Source: Phycisphaerales bacterium (GTDB lineage: Bacteria; Planctomycetota; Phycisphaerae; Phycisphaerales; UBA1924). From it: a stretch of 64,000 nucleotides of DNA. Below, piece after piece: positions 36,317 through 45,296 of this stretch; positions within the stretch are counted from its first letter, which is position 1; each line of letters begins with the position of its first letter. Made by a program: the position numbers and the translations under genes. The stretch is from the NCBI GenBank assembly GCA_029260555.1, contig JAJDCZ010000031.1, positions 1 to 64,000 of the forward strand, given 5' to 3'. Below the pieces are notes generated by a model. The model did no database searches and had not been told where the DNA came from. It worked only from the letters and a program-made list of their open reading frames with translations.

Positions 36317-39300
36317 ATGAAACCCGCCAGCTCAAAGACTGCTGCAGCCAGACGAATGACGGGCCGATGGATCGCACTCGCTACGGTGTTCATCTTTGCA
36401 GGCATAGTAACTCTCGCAATAACCTTCCGCCCAACCCGTTCCGGTTCAGGCACCGATGATCTTGATGCACTCATTGATGCTCCGGATCTGAATCCTGATT
36501 CCATCACGGATCTGGGAACGGGTGCGGGGCGAGGCATGACCATCAACATCGCGGATCGGCGTGATCCATCTCGACTCGCAGGCATGTTGATGTGCGAGAA
36601 GATGGACCCGCTGGCTTCCAAGCAATATGCGTTGACCGAGCCTCGGGCGTGGATCTATCTCAAGGATGGTCGCAGCATCCACATTCGTGCTGACCGCGCC
36701 ATGTTTTCCATGCCAGAACAGAACCAGTCGCCCGACGAGGGTGAGTTCATTGGCAATGTCGTGTTGCGCATGTTCGATGCATCGCTTGCAGGCACGAGCT
36801 TTGATCCCCAGCAAACACCTGCGATATTACAAGCCAGCACGCCTCGCCTTTCATTCGTCAACGATCGCGGCGAGATGTGGACCAACGATACGCTGATCGT
36901 CTCGACACCTGACTATGAGTTCACAGGCTCAGATGTCCGAATCATCTTCAACCAGCTCCGCGAAAGACTCCAGTTGCTCGAAGTCCGCAAGGGCGGCACC
37001 ATTCGCTACGCATCAACAAAATCTAAGAGCAATCCACTGCTGACACAGGACAATGCCATTAGCGAGCAAGGCACTGCAAGTTCAGCCCTCGTTGCTACAG
37101 ATGACGCGCCAAGACTCATTCCCCGTATCGACCAACCTGCACCACAACGCAGTGCCCAGGCAGAAGTACACATATCAGGTTCGATGACCCTTGCTGGTCA
37201 AACGCTCTACCACGCCATATTCGGTGACCATGTCACCGCTGAACAGCTAGATAGAGTTGTAACAGCTGATCAGCTTGATGTGTGGGCGCGTGTCGTGGAT
37301 AACAAGCTTCCTGACGATGCCATCTCGCCGATCCGTACTGCACTGCTCAATCATGCCAGCACACAAGCTCAGACTCAACAACTTGCCTGGAAACCTGCCC
37401 CTCAAATGAGCCCGCTGGCCATGCACATGGCAGGATTGGCAATAGGCGCAACTCAGGATGATTCTTCAACTGAAGCTGATCCCGCCACGAACGAGTTGTT
37501 GTCATTAACACCCTTTTCTGAGGACGATGGGGTCTTGAGCTGGAATCGCACGCTGGTGATTCGTCCTGTTCTGGGCGAGCAAACACCCGCCGAGTTGCGC
37601 GAAGACCATCTGGCCTTTGCATTTACTTCCCCTCGTTCGCGTGTAGTGCAGTTTGAAGATCCTGCATCTAGTATGTCAGGCTTCAGTGCTGCCATCACCT
37701 ACGCAGCCACGCGAAGCTTCGGCGTCTTGAAGGGCGATGACGAGACAGATGTTTTGATCCATGCAGGCTCTGGCATGTCTGCTCATGCTGGTCAGATAGA
37801 GATGATGCTGAGCACCGGCGTAGGCCACATCCCCACCGCTGGCGAGTTGATCGCCAACTCACAAAGTGCTGACAAGCCAGATAAAACACGATCGATCCGC
37901 TGGAATGAACAGGCCGACTTCATGTTGTATCTGCACGATGGAGCATTGACTCAACAGCTCAAGATGGCATCGTTCTCAGGGGACACACTGGCAACCGATG
38001 GCAAAGCTTCAATCACAAGCGAGTTCCTGCTCAGCGAGTTTGATCAGGGCCAATCGCCCGTCCTCACCAAAATGCTCGCTGATGGCAGCGTCATCGCCAA
38101 ACGCGAAGACAAATCGCTCGCCAGCGACCATCTGGAAGTCTTCTTCAAACCCAGGTCCCTCACAAATCCTGATGCTGCATCAAGCACGATGGTCGATGCG
38201 CAAACACAAAACCAGTCCTCAGATGCAAACCTGAAATCCTCTGGCAAGGTTGATCCATATCTCGTCGTTGCCCAAGGCAATGTGCGCGCTGCTCAAGAGC
38301 ACGCCTCGATCACCACACACGACCTCCGCGCCGATCTGATCCTCAATGACAAGAACAGAGTCGTCGTTTCTCATGTCATTGCAAAGGCTCCAGCCCCATC
38401 AAACAACACCAATCCTCATGACTCCACCCCAGGTGTGATCTTTAATCGAGACGATGGTGTATATGCCCAGACTGATTATCTTGAAGCGGACACCATCAAG
38501 CAGATCGCCACACTCCTGGGCACCGGCTCGTCCGTCGCCAAAGGCCCCACCCGCGTCACCGGCGAACAGATCTATCTCAACGGCAAAGATCAGGCCATCG
38601 AAGTCTTCGGCCAGGGCCAATTCTCCCACCGCTCAACCAGCAACTCCGATCGAGTCACCGATGCCACCGCCAACTGGTCCCGGCGCATGACCTACTCCGA
38701 TGCAACCGGCCTTGCTGAGTGTCTTGGCGATGTAGTCGTCACCTCAGAGCCTGACGATCTAACCGAAGACCGCATCAGTGCTGACCGCGTCATCTTTGAA
38801 ATAGCCCAAATCAAAGATGATCAGACAACACACCAAATGCTCGATGATGAACCCCTCAACCAACGCAAACTGGTGCGTGCCCATGCTTTTGGATCGATAC
38901 TCCAGACCTCCGATGGCCGACCCGTTGATGTCACCTCAATTCGGTATGTACACGATGAGACTCAACCCACAGGTCGCAGGCAGGAACGGCTGATGACACT
39001 GCGCGGAGCACGCGTATTTGCTGAAAACACCCAAGGCACACTGGAAGTTCCCGATGCAGGCGTGCTCGTACTTTACGATGCCACTCCTGAAGATGCTGAC
39101 GAAAATCCTGCAGGTGAAGAGTCCAGCGAGCTCTCCCAAGCCAGTACCCGAGGCCAAACCCTCTTTCGCTGGGACGGCTCAATGCTGATGGAACGCAGGA
39201 TCGGTCAAATGCGCATGCTGAACAATGTAAGGATGATTCATCAGCCTCTGGGCGACCAGGACTCCACCCAGCTTGAGTGCGAAATGCTCACCGCAACCAT

Positions 39301-39595
39301 GCCTCAGGACAGTCAGGACAACTACGCACTGGATGCTCCCATCAACAGCCAGATCCATCGTGTCACTGCTGAAGGTGCTGCATGGATGAGAAACGGCCCC
39401 CGTGAAATCGTGGCTGACCAACTCACCTATGACGCTCTGACCAAAAAAGTCGAAGCACTCGCAGAGGCTGGCGAACGCGTCACCTTCTTTGATGCCCAGC
39501 GTGGCGCCACAACCACCGGCAAGAAACTGATCTGGGATCTGATGCGAGATCGCGTCCAGCTCCTGGGCTCAGAAGCAACCGCCATGCCGCGATAA
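36317..39595 (+). CDS. Giant LptC/OstA-like lipopolysaccharide transport protein
   Basis: The 1092-residue protein has one N-terminal membrane helix (RWIALATVFIFAGIVTLAITF, about residues 17-37) and a very long periplasmic part. Its first 250 residues resemble LptC (LTEPRAWIYLKDGRSIHIRA, about 103-122, then EFIGNVVLRMFD). Later stretches look like repeated OstA/LptA beta strands: VAQGNVRAAQEHASITTHDL, VTGEQIYLNGKDQAIEVFG, CLGDVVVTSEPDDLTEDRIS, and the final REIVADQLTYDALTKKVEAL. It follows kdsD and kdsC with a 2-base gap, where lptC and lptA stand in E. coli. It may form the whole inner-membrane-to-periplasm bridge in one chain (inference). The outer-membrane LptD and the ABC subunits are not in the window. 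Confidence 0.8.
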   Translation: MKPASSKTAAARRMTGRWIALATVFIFAGIVTLAITFRPTRSGSGTDDLDALIDAPDLNPDSITDLGTGAGRGMTINIADRRDPSRLAGMLMCEKMDPLASKQYALTEPRAWIYLKDGRSIHIRADRAMFSMPEQNQSPDEGEFIGNVVLRMFDASLAGTSFDPQQTPAILQASTPRLSFVNDRGEMWTNDTLIVSTPDYEFTGSDVRIIFNQLRERLQLLEVRKGGTIRYASTKSKSNPLLTQDNAISEQGTASSALVATDDAPRLIPRIDQPAPQRSAQAEVHISGSMTLAGQTLYHAIFGDHVTAEQLDRVVTADQLDVWARVVDNKLPDDAISPIRTALLNHASTQAQTQQLAWKPAPQMSPLAMHMAGLAIGATQDDSSTEADPATNELLSLTPFSEDDGVLSWNRTLVIRPVLGEQTPAELREDHLAFAFTSPRSRVVQFEDPASSMSGFSAAITYAATRSFGVLKGDDETDVLIHAGSGMSAHAGQIEMMLSTGVGHIPTAGELIANSQSADKPDKTRSIRWNEQADFMLYLHDGALTQQLKMASFSGDTLATDGKASITSEFLLSEFDQGQSPVLTKMLADGSVIAKREDKSLASDHLEVFFKPRSLTNPDAASSTMVDAQTQNQSSDANLKSSGKVDPYLVVAQGNVRAAQEHASITTHDLRADLILNDKNRVVVSHVIAKAPAPSNNTNPHDSTPGVIFNRDDGVYAQTDYLEADTIKQIATLLGTGSSVAKGPTRVTGEQIYLNGKDQAIEVFGQGQFSHRSTSNSDRVTDATANWSRRMTYSDATGLAECLGDVVVTSEPDDLTEDRISADRVIFEIAQIKDDQTTHQMLDDEPLNQRKLVRAHAFGSILQTSDGRPVDVTSIRYVHDETQPTGRRQERLMTLRGARVFAENTQGTLEVPDAGVLVLYDATPEDADENPAGEESSELSQASTRGQTLFRWDGSMLMERRIGQMRMLNNVRMIHQPLGDQDSTQLECEMLTATMPQDSQDNYALDAPINSQIHRVTAEGAAWMRNGPREIVADQLTYDALTKKVEALAEAGERVTFFDAQRGATTTGKKLIWDLMRDRVQLLGSEATAMPR

Positions 39596-39661
39596 AGTAT
39601 TCTCATCTCAAACCACCCGCAGTTCTTGACTATCATCTCATTGCATGTGAATCAATACATC

Positions 39662-40171
39662 ATGCCTACACCCTTCATCCTCACTCCTGAGAACGCAGCA
39701 GCTTATCTCGCCATCCGCCAGGAGATGCTGACAACAACCCCATGGGCTTTTTTATCCGACCCGTCCGACGATATTGCTTCAGGTATCGATGCAGTCCGCC
39801 AGATGCTCGCCAGTAACGAAAATGATGTCCTTGCGATCCAGAGCCCGGATTCTGATGGCACACTTATATCCGTTGCCGGCGTATACCGTGAACTCAAACT
39901 CAAAGCTCGCCACCGCGCCCACATCTGGGGTGTCTACACCTCACCCAAGTTCCGATGTTGTGGATATAGCCGCGCCGTCATGCTCGCAGCAATCAACCAC
40001 ACCCGCTCCTGGCAAGGCGTCCAGACGCTGAGCCTTTCCGTATCAAATGGTGCCCCAGAAGCACTCAACCTCTATGAGTCAATGGGTTTTACCAACTGGG
40101 GGCATGAACCTGATGCACTTCGTATCAAAGCCAAAAGTTACGATGAAATCCACTTGTCATTGAAGCTGTAG
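39662..40171 (+). CDS. GNAT-family N-acetyltransferase
   Basis: The 169-residue protein has the GNAT fold. The acetyl-CoA loop region is HIWGVYTSPKFRCCGYSRAVML (about residues 87-108; the usual RGxGxA is here RCCGYSRA). The C-terminal block is LSLSVSNGAPEALNLYESMGF (about 123-143). The substrate is unknown; small-molecule or protein amino groups are possible. The ATG at 39662 starts MPTPFILTPENAAAYLAIR, typical of the family; a GTG/ATG-like start at 39626 is less likely. It follows the LptC-like gene by 66 bases and converges with the PII gene. Confidence 0.85.
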   Translation: MPTPFILTPENAAAYLAIRQEMLTTTPWAFLSDPSDDIASGIDAVRQMLASNENDVLAIQSPDSDGTLISVAGVYRELKLKARHRAHIWGVYTSPKFRCCGYSRAVMLAAINHTRSWQGVQTLSLSVSNGAPEALNLYESMGFTNWGHEPDALRIKAKSYDEIHLSLKL

Positions 40172-40276
40172 AACAGCAACTCTCATATACACACAGAATG
40201 CTTGCTCTACTTTCAATAATGGCGTGCCACTTGTAATACAAGCATGATGAATGCCTTCGCATTGCTCATCAGCAAC

Positions 40277-40618
40277 CTATATCTCGTCAGTGCTCCGCTC
40301 ACCGGAGCTGATACGCACAGCCTGCTCAACGCTGCTCACAAAGATAGCGCCATCACCCGCAAGACCCGTATGCGCAGACTGCTGAATCGCCTGGATCACA
40401 CTCTCAGCAATCGCATCTGAACAAATAATCTCCACCTTCATGTGTGGCTTAAAATCGCAGACCTGCTCAGCATGACTATGAGATGTTGCCAGCTGTTTCC
40501 CATGCCCCCAGCCCTGGACTTCACAAACGCTCATGCCTGTTACGCCACTGAGGCGGTGCATCGCCAATGTGACTTCATCGAGACGGTGTGGCTGTATAAA
40601 TGCTTCGACTTTTTTCAT
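40277..40618 (-). CDS. PII-family signalling protein linked to metal efflux
   Basis: The 113-residue protein has the PII fold: MKKVEAFIQPHRLDEVTLAM at the start, DGAIFVSSVEQAVRI (about 89-103) and SSGERSTDEI at the end. The T-loop (about residues 37-55) lacks the uridylylated Tyr51 and instead has His39, His47, His49 and Cys54, with His59 nearby. It overlaps the RND pump gene by 4 bases, so it is made with the pump. PII relatives encoded with heavy-metal RND pumps are a known variant group outside nitrogen control. A metal-sensing or pump-gating role is inference. Confidence 0.88.
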   Translation of the reverse strand: MKKVEAFIQPHRLDEVTLAMHRLSGVTGMSVCEVQGWGHGKQLATSHSHAEQVCDFKPHMKVEIICSDAIAESVIQAIQQSAHTGLAGDGAIFVSSVEQAVRISSGERSTDEI

Positions 40619-43600
40619 GATTCGCCTTTCTTTGAAGATGGTTCAGATGCAGGTTTGAGCGCAGGTTTAGGCATCGGCTTTGGAACCGGCGCATCACGCT
40701 CCACATAGATCGCAAACCACTTGTAAAGTGCCGGGATCACGAGGAGTGTGAGAATCGTAGAACTGACCAATCCGCCGACGACCACTGTAGCCAGAGGCCT
40801 TTGCACTTCGCTGCCCGTGCCACGAGCAAACAAAAGCGGGATAAGCCCCAGTGCCGTGGTCGCAGCAGTCATCAGCACCGGCCGAACACGCAAGCACGCA
40901 CCCCGTACTGATGCCTCGCTCACACTGATCCCTGAACGCACAAGCTGGTTCATATAAGTCACAAGCACCATGCCATTCTCAAGCGCGATACCAAACAGGG
41001 CAATAAATCCGACCGAGGCTGGCACGGAAAGATTCTGCCCACTGATCCACAACGCAACCACGCCGCCTACCAGAGCCAGCGGGATATTGAGCAGAATCAG
41101 AAGTGTGTTCTTGAGTGATGCAAAGCTTGCGTAAAGGAGAATAAAGATGAGCAAGAGTGTGATCGGGATAACGACCTTAAGCCGAGCGTTGGCTTGCTGC
41201 TGAAGTCTGAACTGACCACCCCATGTGACGAGATACCCAGGCGGCAAAGCCGCCTCGTCCTCGATCGCCTGCTGCGCCTCAGCAACGAATGAACCAATAT
41301 CACGATCGGTCACATTACACTGAATCGTAATGAACCGCTGACTCTTCTCACGTGTGATCTGGCGAGGTCCGACAACAGTCGTGATCGTCGCAAGATCAGC
41401 CAGTGGGGTGCGCTGACCCTGAGGGCCGGAAATGAGAAGATCCGCAATCTGCTCAGGTGTCGATCGAGCACGCAAAGGATAACGAATAAGAATCTCAAAA
41501 CGCCGAATACCCTCAAAAATCTCGCCTGCACCATGCCCCCCAATGGCAGCTTCAAGAGTCTCTTGCACATCTCGAACATTCACACCATACCGAGCGATAG
41601 CCTCGCGGTTCACGCGAACAACCAACTGCGGCGCCCCACTGACCTGATCCACCTGCACATCCGTCGCACCACGAACTTCACGCACCACCGCTGCGACCTT
41701 CTCTGCCTCGGCTTTGAGTGTCTCAAGGTCATCGCCGAAGAGTTTGATCGCAAGCTCAGCCCGGACCCCCTCAAGCAGCTCGTCAATCGACATCTCGATC
41801 GGCTGCGTAAAGTTAACAAGGATTCCCGGCGGCTCTCCAATCGCCTGCCGGAGTTGCTCTTCGACCCAGGCCTGGTTGCGTGGCTTTCGCCACTCAGTCG
41901 GATGCTTGAGCAGTACATACATCTCAGCACTGTTCACCGGGTCCGCGTGAGCTCCCACTTCCCCTCTACCGACACGGCTGGTGACACCGATAACCTCTGG
42001 CACCGTGAGCAGCCGGCGCTCAACGCGCGAGGCGTTCTCTCTGGACTCCTCAATCGAGATGGACGGTGCCATCGTCATGCGCACCACGATCGTGCCTTCG
42101 TTAAGCTTGGGAGTAAACTCCGACCCAAGTTGTGGAAAAACAATCGCACCAATCAGCAGCATAACCGCCGATAGCACAACCGCTGTCCAGCGGAAACGCA
42201 CAAATAGACTGACCAGCGGTTTGTAAGGCCTCAAGAGCAGACGCACCATGAGCGGCTCCCCCCCAGCCTTAGCCTTCTTCTTGCGACGCATGAACAGGTC
42301 TGCCAGCACCGGCGCCACCGTCAATGCAAATACCAATGAACCCGCCATGGCCATCGAAACCGTCGATGCAAGAGGGCGAAATGTCTTGCCCTCAACACCC
42401 TGCAGCGTAAAAAGCGGGAGAAATACAATCACAATAATCGCTATCGCAAATGCAACAGGACGACCAACCTCGCGACAAGCCTGCGCAATCAGACGATGCC
42501 GAGGCACCGTCCCGTCTGACTCGTTGAGAAGCCGATCAGTGTTCTCAACCATGACAATCGTCCCGTCAACAATCATGCCAATGGCAATCGCCAACCCCCC
42601 AAGCGACATCAGGTTTGCCGAGAGCCCAAGCTGACCCATGCCAAGCGTCGCGACAAGGACAGAGAAAGGCACCGCGATCGCCACAATAAGACTTGGCCGA
42701 ATCCCGCCCATGAAGACCAGCAGCACAAGGACCACAAGAGCAATACCTTGAAGGAGTGCTGACCGAACAGTGCTCACTGCTGCATCAACAAGGTCTTTCT
42801 GCTGATAATAAGGCACAATATGAATACCGTCGGGCAGCATGCCGTTGATCTCTTCAACGCGATCCTCCACTGCTTCGATAACGGTCGACGAGTTTGTTCC
42901 AAAGAGTTTGATCACCATGCCTGCCACGACCTCGCCCTCACCATTGCGAGTCTGGAGGCCGCGTCGAATAGCGCCGCCGATCTTGATCTCTGCAAGACTG
43001 CGCAGATAGATCGGGCGTGAGTCTTCCGTCTTGATGACGATCGATTCAAGATCCTGGATCGAAGTCGCAAGCCCAACGCCGCGCACCACAAACTCCTCGT
43101 CATTCTGCTCTATGTACTGCGCGCCGACATTCAGATTGTTGGCATCCACGCGCTCGATCACCTCAGCGAGCGTCAGGTCATACCGCAAGAGTGCCTCGGG
43201 ATCAATGATGATTTGATACTGTTTCTCAAAGCCACCGATCCCGAGAACCTCAGTGACACCAGGCACCGTCTGCAAGTTGAACTTGACTATCCAGTCCTGG
43301 ATCGTGCGAAGCTCTTCAAGCGAATAAGTGCCGGTCGTGTCTTCCAGATAGTAAAAGAGAATAAGCCCCATGCCCGTTGCGATCGGCCCCATCTCAGGCT
43401 CCCCGAATCCATCGGGAATCTGATCGCGAGCCTCTTGAAGCCGCTCGCCTACAAGTTGGCGACAGAAATAAATATCCATCCCCTCCTCGAAATAGACATT
43501 CACCACCGACAGGCCAAAGTTCGATACCGAACGGATATTCTCAATACCCGGCAATCCATTCATCGAGACTTCGATCGGGAATGTCACAAACTTCTCAACC

Positions 43601-43779
43601 TCTTCTGGCGCAAGACCCTCGGTGATTGTAAAAACTTGCACAAGATTGGGTGAAACATCGGGAAAAGCGTCAACAGGAAGACGCACATACGAAAACCATC
43701 CTGCAACCATCACGAGCACACCCAGCACAAGTACAAGAAGCCGGTTGCGCATACTGAAATCGATAATGTGGTCGATCAT
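40615..43779 (-). CDS. Heavy-metal RND efflux pump, CusA/CzcA family
   Basis: The 1054-residue inner-membrane protein has 12 predicted helices and two large periplasmic loops. It starts MIDHIIDFSMRNRLLVLVLG. The TM4 proton-relay region reads LAIAIGMIVDGTIVMVEN, with Asp405 and Glu412. The first Asp of the divalent-metal CzcA signature is Ala here, as in CusA. The CusA methionine at the PGM position is replaced by Ile (APSISIEES), so copper/silver specificity is not supported directly. It is coupled to the PII gene downstream and lies 26 bases after the adaptor gene. Confidence 0.95.
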   Translation of the reverse strand: MIDHIIDFSMRNRLLVLVLGVLVMVAGWFSYVRLPVDAFPDVSPNLVQVFTITEGLAPEEVEKFVTFPIEVSMNGLPGIENIRSVSNFGLSVVNVYFEEGMDIYFCRQLVGERLQEARDQIPDGFGEPEMGPIATGMGLILFYYLEDTTGTYSLEELRTIQDWIVKFNLQTVPGVTEVLGIGGFEKQYQIIIDPEALLRYDLTLAEVIERVDANNLNVGAQYIEQNDEEFVVRGVGLATSIQDLESIVIKTEDSRPIYLRSLAEIKIGGAIRRGLQTRNGEGEVVAGMVIKLFGTNSSTVIEAVEDRVEEINGMLPDGIHIVPYYQQKDLVDAAVSTVRSALLQGIALVVLVLLVFMGGIRPSLIVAIAVPFSVLVATLGMGQLGLSANLMSLGGLAIAIGMIVDGTIVMVENTDRLLNESDGTVPRHRLIAQACREVGRPVAFAIAIIVIVFLPLFTLQGVEGKTFRPLASTVSMAMAGSLVFALTVAPVLADLFMRRKKKAKAGGEPLMVRLLLRPYKPLVSLFVRFRWTAVVLSAVMLLIGAIVFPQLGSEFTPKLNEGTIVVRMTMAPSISIEESRENASRVERRLLTVPEVIGVTSRVGRGEVGAHADPVNSAEMYVLLKHPTEWRKPRNQAWVEEQLRQAIGEPPGILVNFTQPIEMSIDELLEGVRAELAIKLFGDDLETLKAEAEKVAAVVREVRGATDVQVDQVSGAPQLVVRVNREAIARYGVNVRDVQETLEAAIGGHGAGEIFEGIRRFEILIRYPLRARSTPEQIADLLISGPQGQRTPLADLATITTVVGPRQITREKSQRFITIQCNVTDRDIGSFVAEAQQAIEDEAALPPGYLVTWGGQFRLQQQANARLKVVIPITLLLIFILLYASFASLKNTLLILLNIPLALVGGVVALWISGQNLSVPASVGFIALFGIALENGMVLVTYMNQLVRSGISVSEASVRGACLRVRPVLMTAATTALGLIPLLFARGTGSEVQRPLATVVVGGLVSSTILTLLVIPALYKWFAIYVERDAPVPKPMPKPALKPASEPSSKKGES

Positions 43780-43805
43780 TAAAAACCATCTCCATTCTGT
43801 AGCGT

Positions 43806-45296
43806 TCAGTGAGCGTGCCCACCACCCTCAAACGAGGCCTTGTTCAACTCTGCCTTGAGCGCAAAAGCACCATCAGAGACATAGGTATCGCCTGGTTTCA
43901 GACCCTTGACGATCTCGACATGCGTGTCATTGCCTCGCCCGAGTTCTACATGGTGAGGCTCAAACCCATGCTCTGTACGAACAAAGATGATCTGCTTATC
44001 ATTGATGGACTGAATCGCGGTCTTAGGCACGACAACTCCTGGCTCAAACGCACCTGTCACAACACGACCCGTCACAAACAAGCCAGGCCGCCATGTACCA
44101 TCTGGATTCTCAAGGACAATTCTCGCCGTCGTAGTCCGTGTGCTTTCACTGATCACCGGGCTTACATATTGAATCGTGCCTCGTGCCTGACCGATGCCAT
44201 GGTGAGCAACAATCTCAGCCGATTGCCCAGAGCGCAGAACAGGCAGGTCTTTCTGATACACGGTGAGTTGAACCCAGACCGTGCTGAGATCAGCAATGGT
44301 GTAAATATCATCGCCTTGATCTCGTTGTTCTCCACGGACGATGTGCCGTTCTGTAATAACACCATCCAGCGGTGCTGTGATCACATAACGAGCCAGTTCG
44401 TCGTCAGTCTGCTGCGCAACTGATGCGATAGCTGCTTCAGATAACCCCAGTGCATGTAATTTCCGTTCAGCAGCCAGAAGCGCAACCTCCGCGACCTTGT
44501 TTTCACGCCGCCTCTGGTCCAGTGTTCTTGCATTCGTAAACCCAAGATCATCACGAACCGAAAGAAACGCAGCCTGAGCTTGTTTGGATGCGCTCTCCGC
44601 TTCGAGGTACTCTGCCTCACTGCCGATCTGTTTCTCAAAGAGCGATTGCTCACGCATGTAGATCGCTTCAGATGCAACCAGTTGCGCATATGAAGACACG
44701 AGAATACGACGGTTCTCTCCCAGATCCAGGTCAGAAAACTCTCGAAGTGCATCAAGCGACGGATTATCACTCAGAAACTCCAGCAGTTTCCGTGTGTTCT
44801 TATACACAGTCTCAGCGCGAACCAGATCAATCTTGGCCAGCTCATGCTCACGATCCCGCGAAAGGTACTCCGCCTTTGCTTCTGCCAGCGCCGGGCTCTC
44901 AAGTACAGCGAGCGGCTCCCCGGCCGAAACGGTATCGCCGATCGTCTTGAATACCTCAAGCACAATGCCCGATGCCCTTGCCACGACATGCGCAACACCA
45001 TCGGGATTCATGACAACCTCGCCTGGGAGATTCACCGTAATCTCAACAGGCTGAGACCCTGCTGTATCGATTTTGATACCAAACTCTTTCAACTCCGTCG
45101 ACGAGAGTTCAACGATCTGCTCCTCGTCCTCATGCTCCTCCCCATCATGCCGATCTTCGCCAGCATCGCCATCATGAGATTTTGCTTTGGTATCATTGTG
45201 ATTATCGTGTTCGTCAGCCGGGGGAGCCTTTCCACACGCACTAAGCAGGTACATCGCAACAACTGAGACGACCAGAGTTCTTAAAATAGATGTCAT
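43806..45296 (-). CDS. RND efflux periplasmic adaptor (CzcB/CusB type), lipoprotein
   Basis: The 496-residue adaptor has a lipoprotein signal (LLSAC, Cys21) and then a His/Asp/Glu-rich segment (residues about 27-60, with DEHDNHND and DRHDGEEHEDEEQ) likely to bind metal. The membrane-fusion body follows: the lipoyl half-motif GEVVMNPDGVAHVVARASG (about 90-108), an alpha hairpin (about 130-270), and beta-barrel domains (DGVITERHIVRGEQRDQGD, about 310-328). The C-terminus ends EGGGHAH, a second His cluster. It links the pump to the TolC-like channel and overlaps that gene by 4 bases. Confidence 0.93.
   Translation of the reverse strand: MTSILRTLVVSVVAMYLLSACGKAPPADEHDNHNDTKAKSHDGDAGEDRHDGEEHEDEEQIVELSSTELKEFGIKIDTAGSQPVEITVNLPGEVVMNPDGVAHVVARASGIVLEVFKTIGDTVSAGEPLAVLESPALAEAKAEYLSRDREHELAKIDLVRAETVYKNTRKLLEFLSDNPSLDALREFSDLDLGENRRILVSSYAQLVASEAIYMREQSLFEKQIGSEAEYLEAESASKQAQAAFLSVRDDLGFTNARTLDQRRRENKVAEVALLAAERKLHALGLSEAAIASVAQQTDDELARYVITAPLDGVITERHIVRGEQRDQGDDIYTIADLSTVWVQLTVYQKDLPVLRSGQSAEIVAHHGIGQARGTIQYVSPVISESTRTTTARIVLENPDGTWRPGLFVTGRVVTGAFEPGVVVPKTAIQSINDKQIIFVRTEHGFEPHHVELGRGNDTHVEIVKGLKPGDTYVSDGAFALKAELNKASFEGGGHAH

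Noticed and set aside
41533-42174. Plus-strand open frame of 213 codons
   Set aside because: It is antisense to the RND pump gene and has shadow-like composition.
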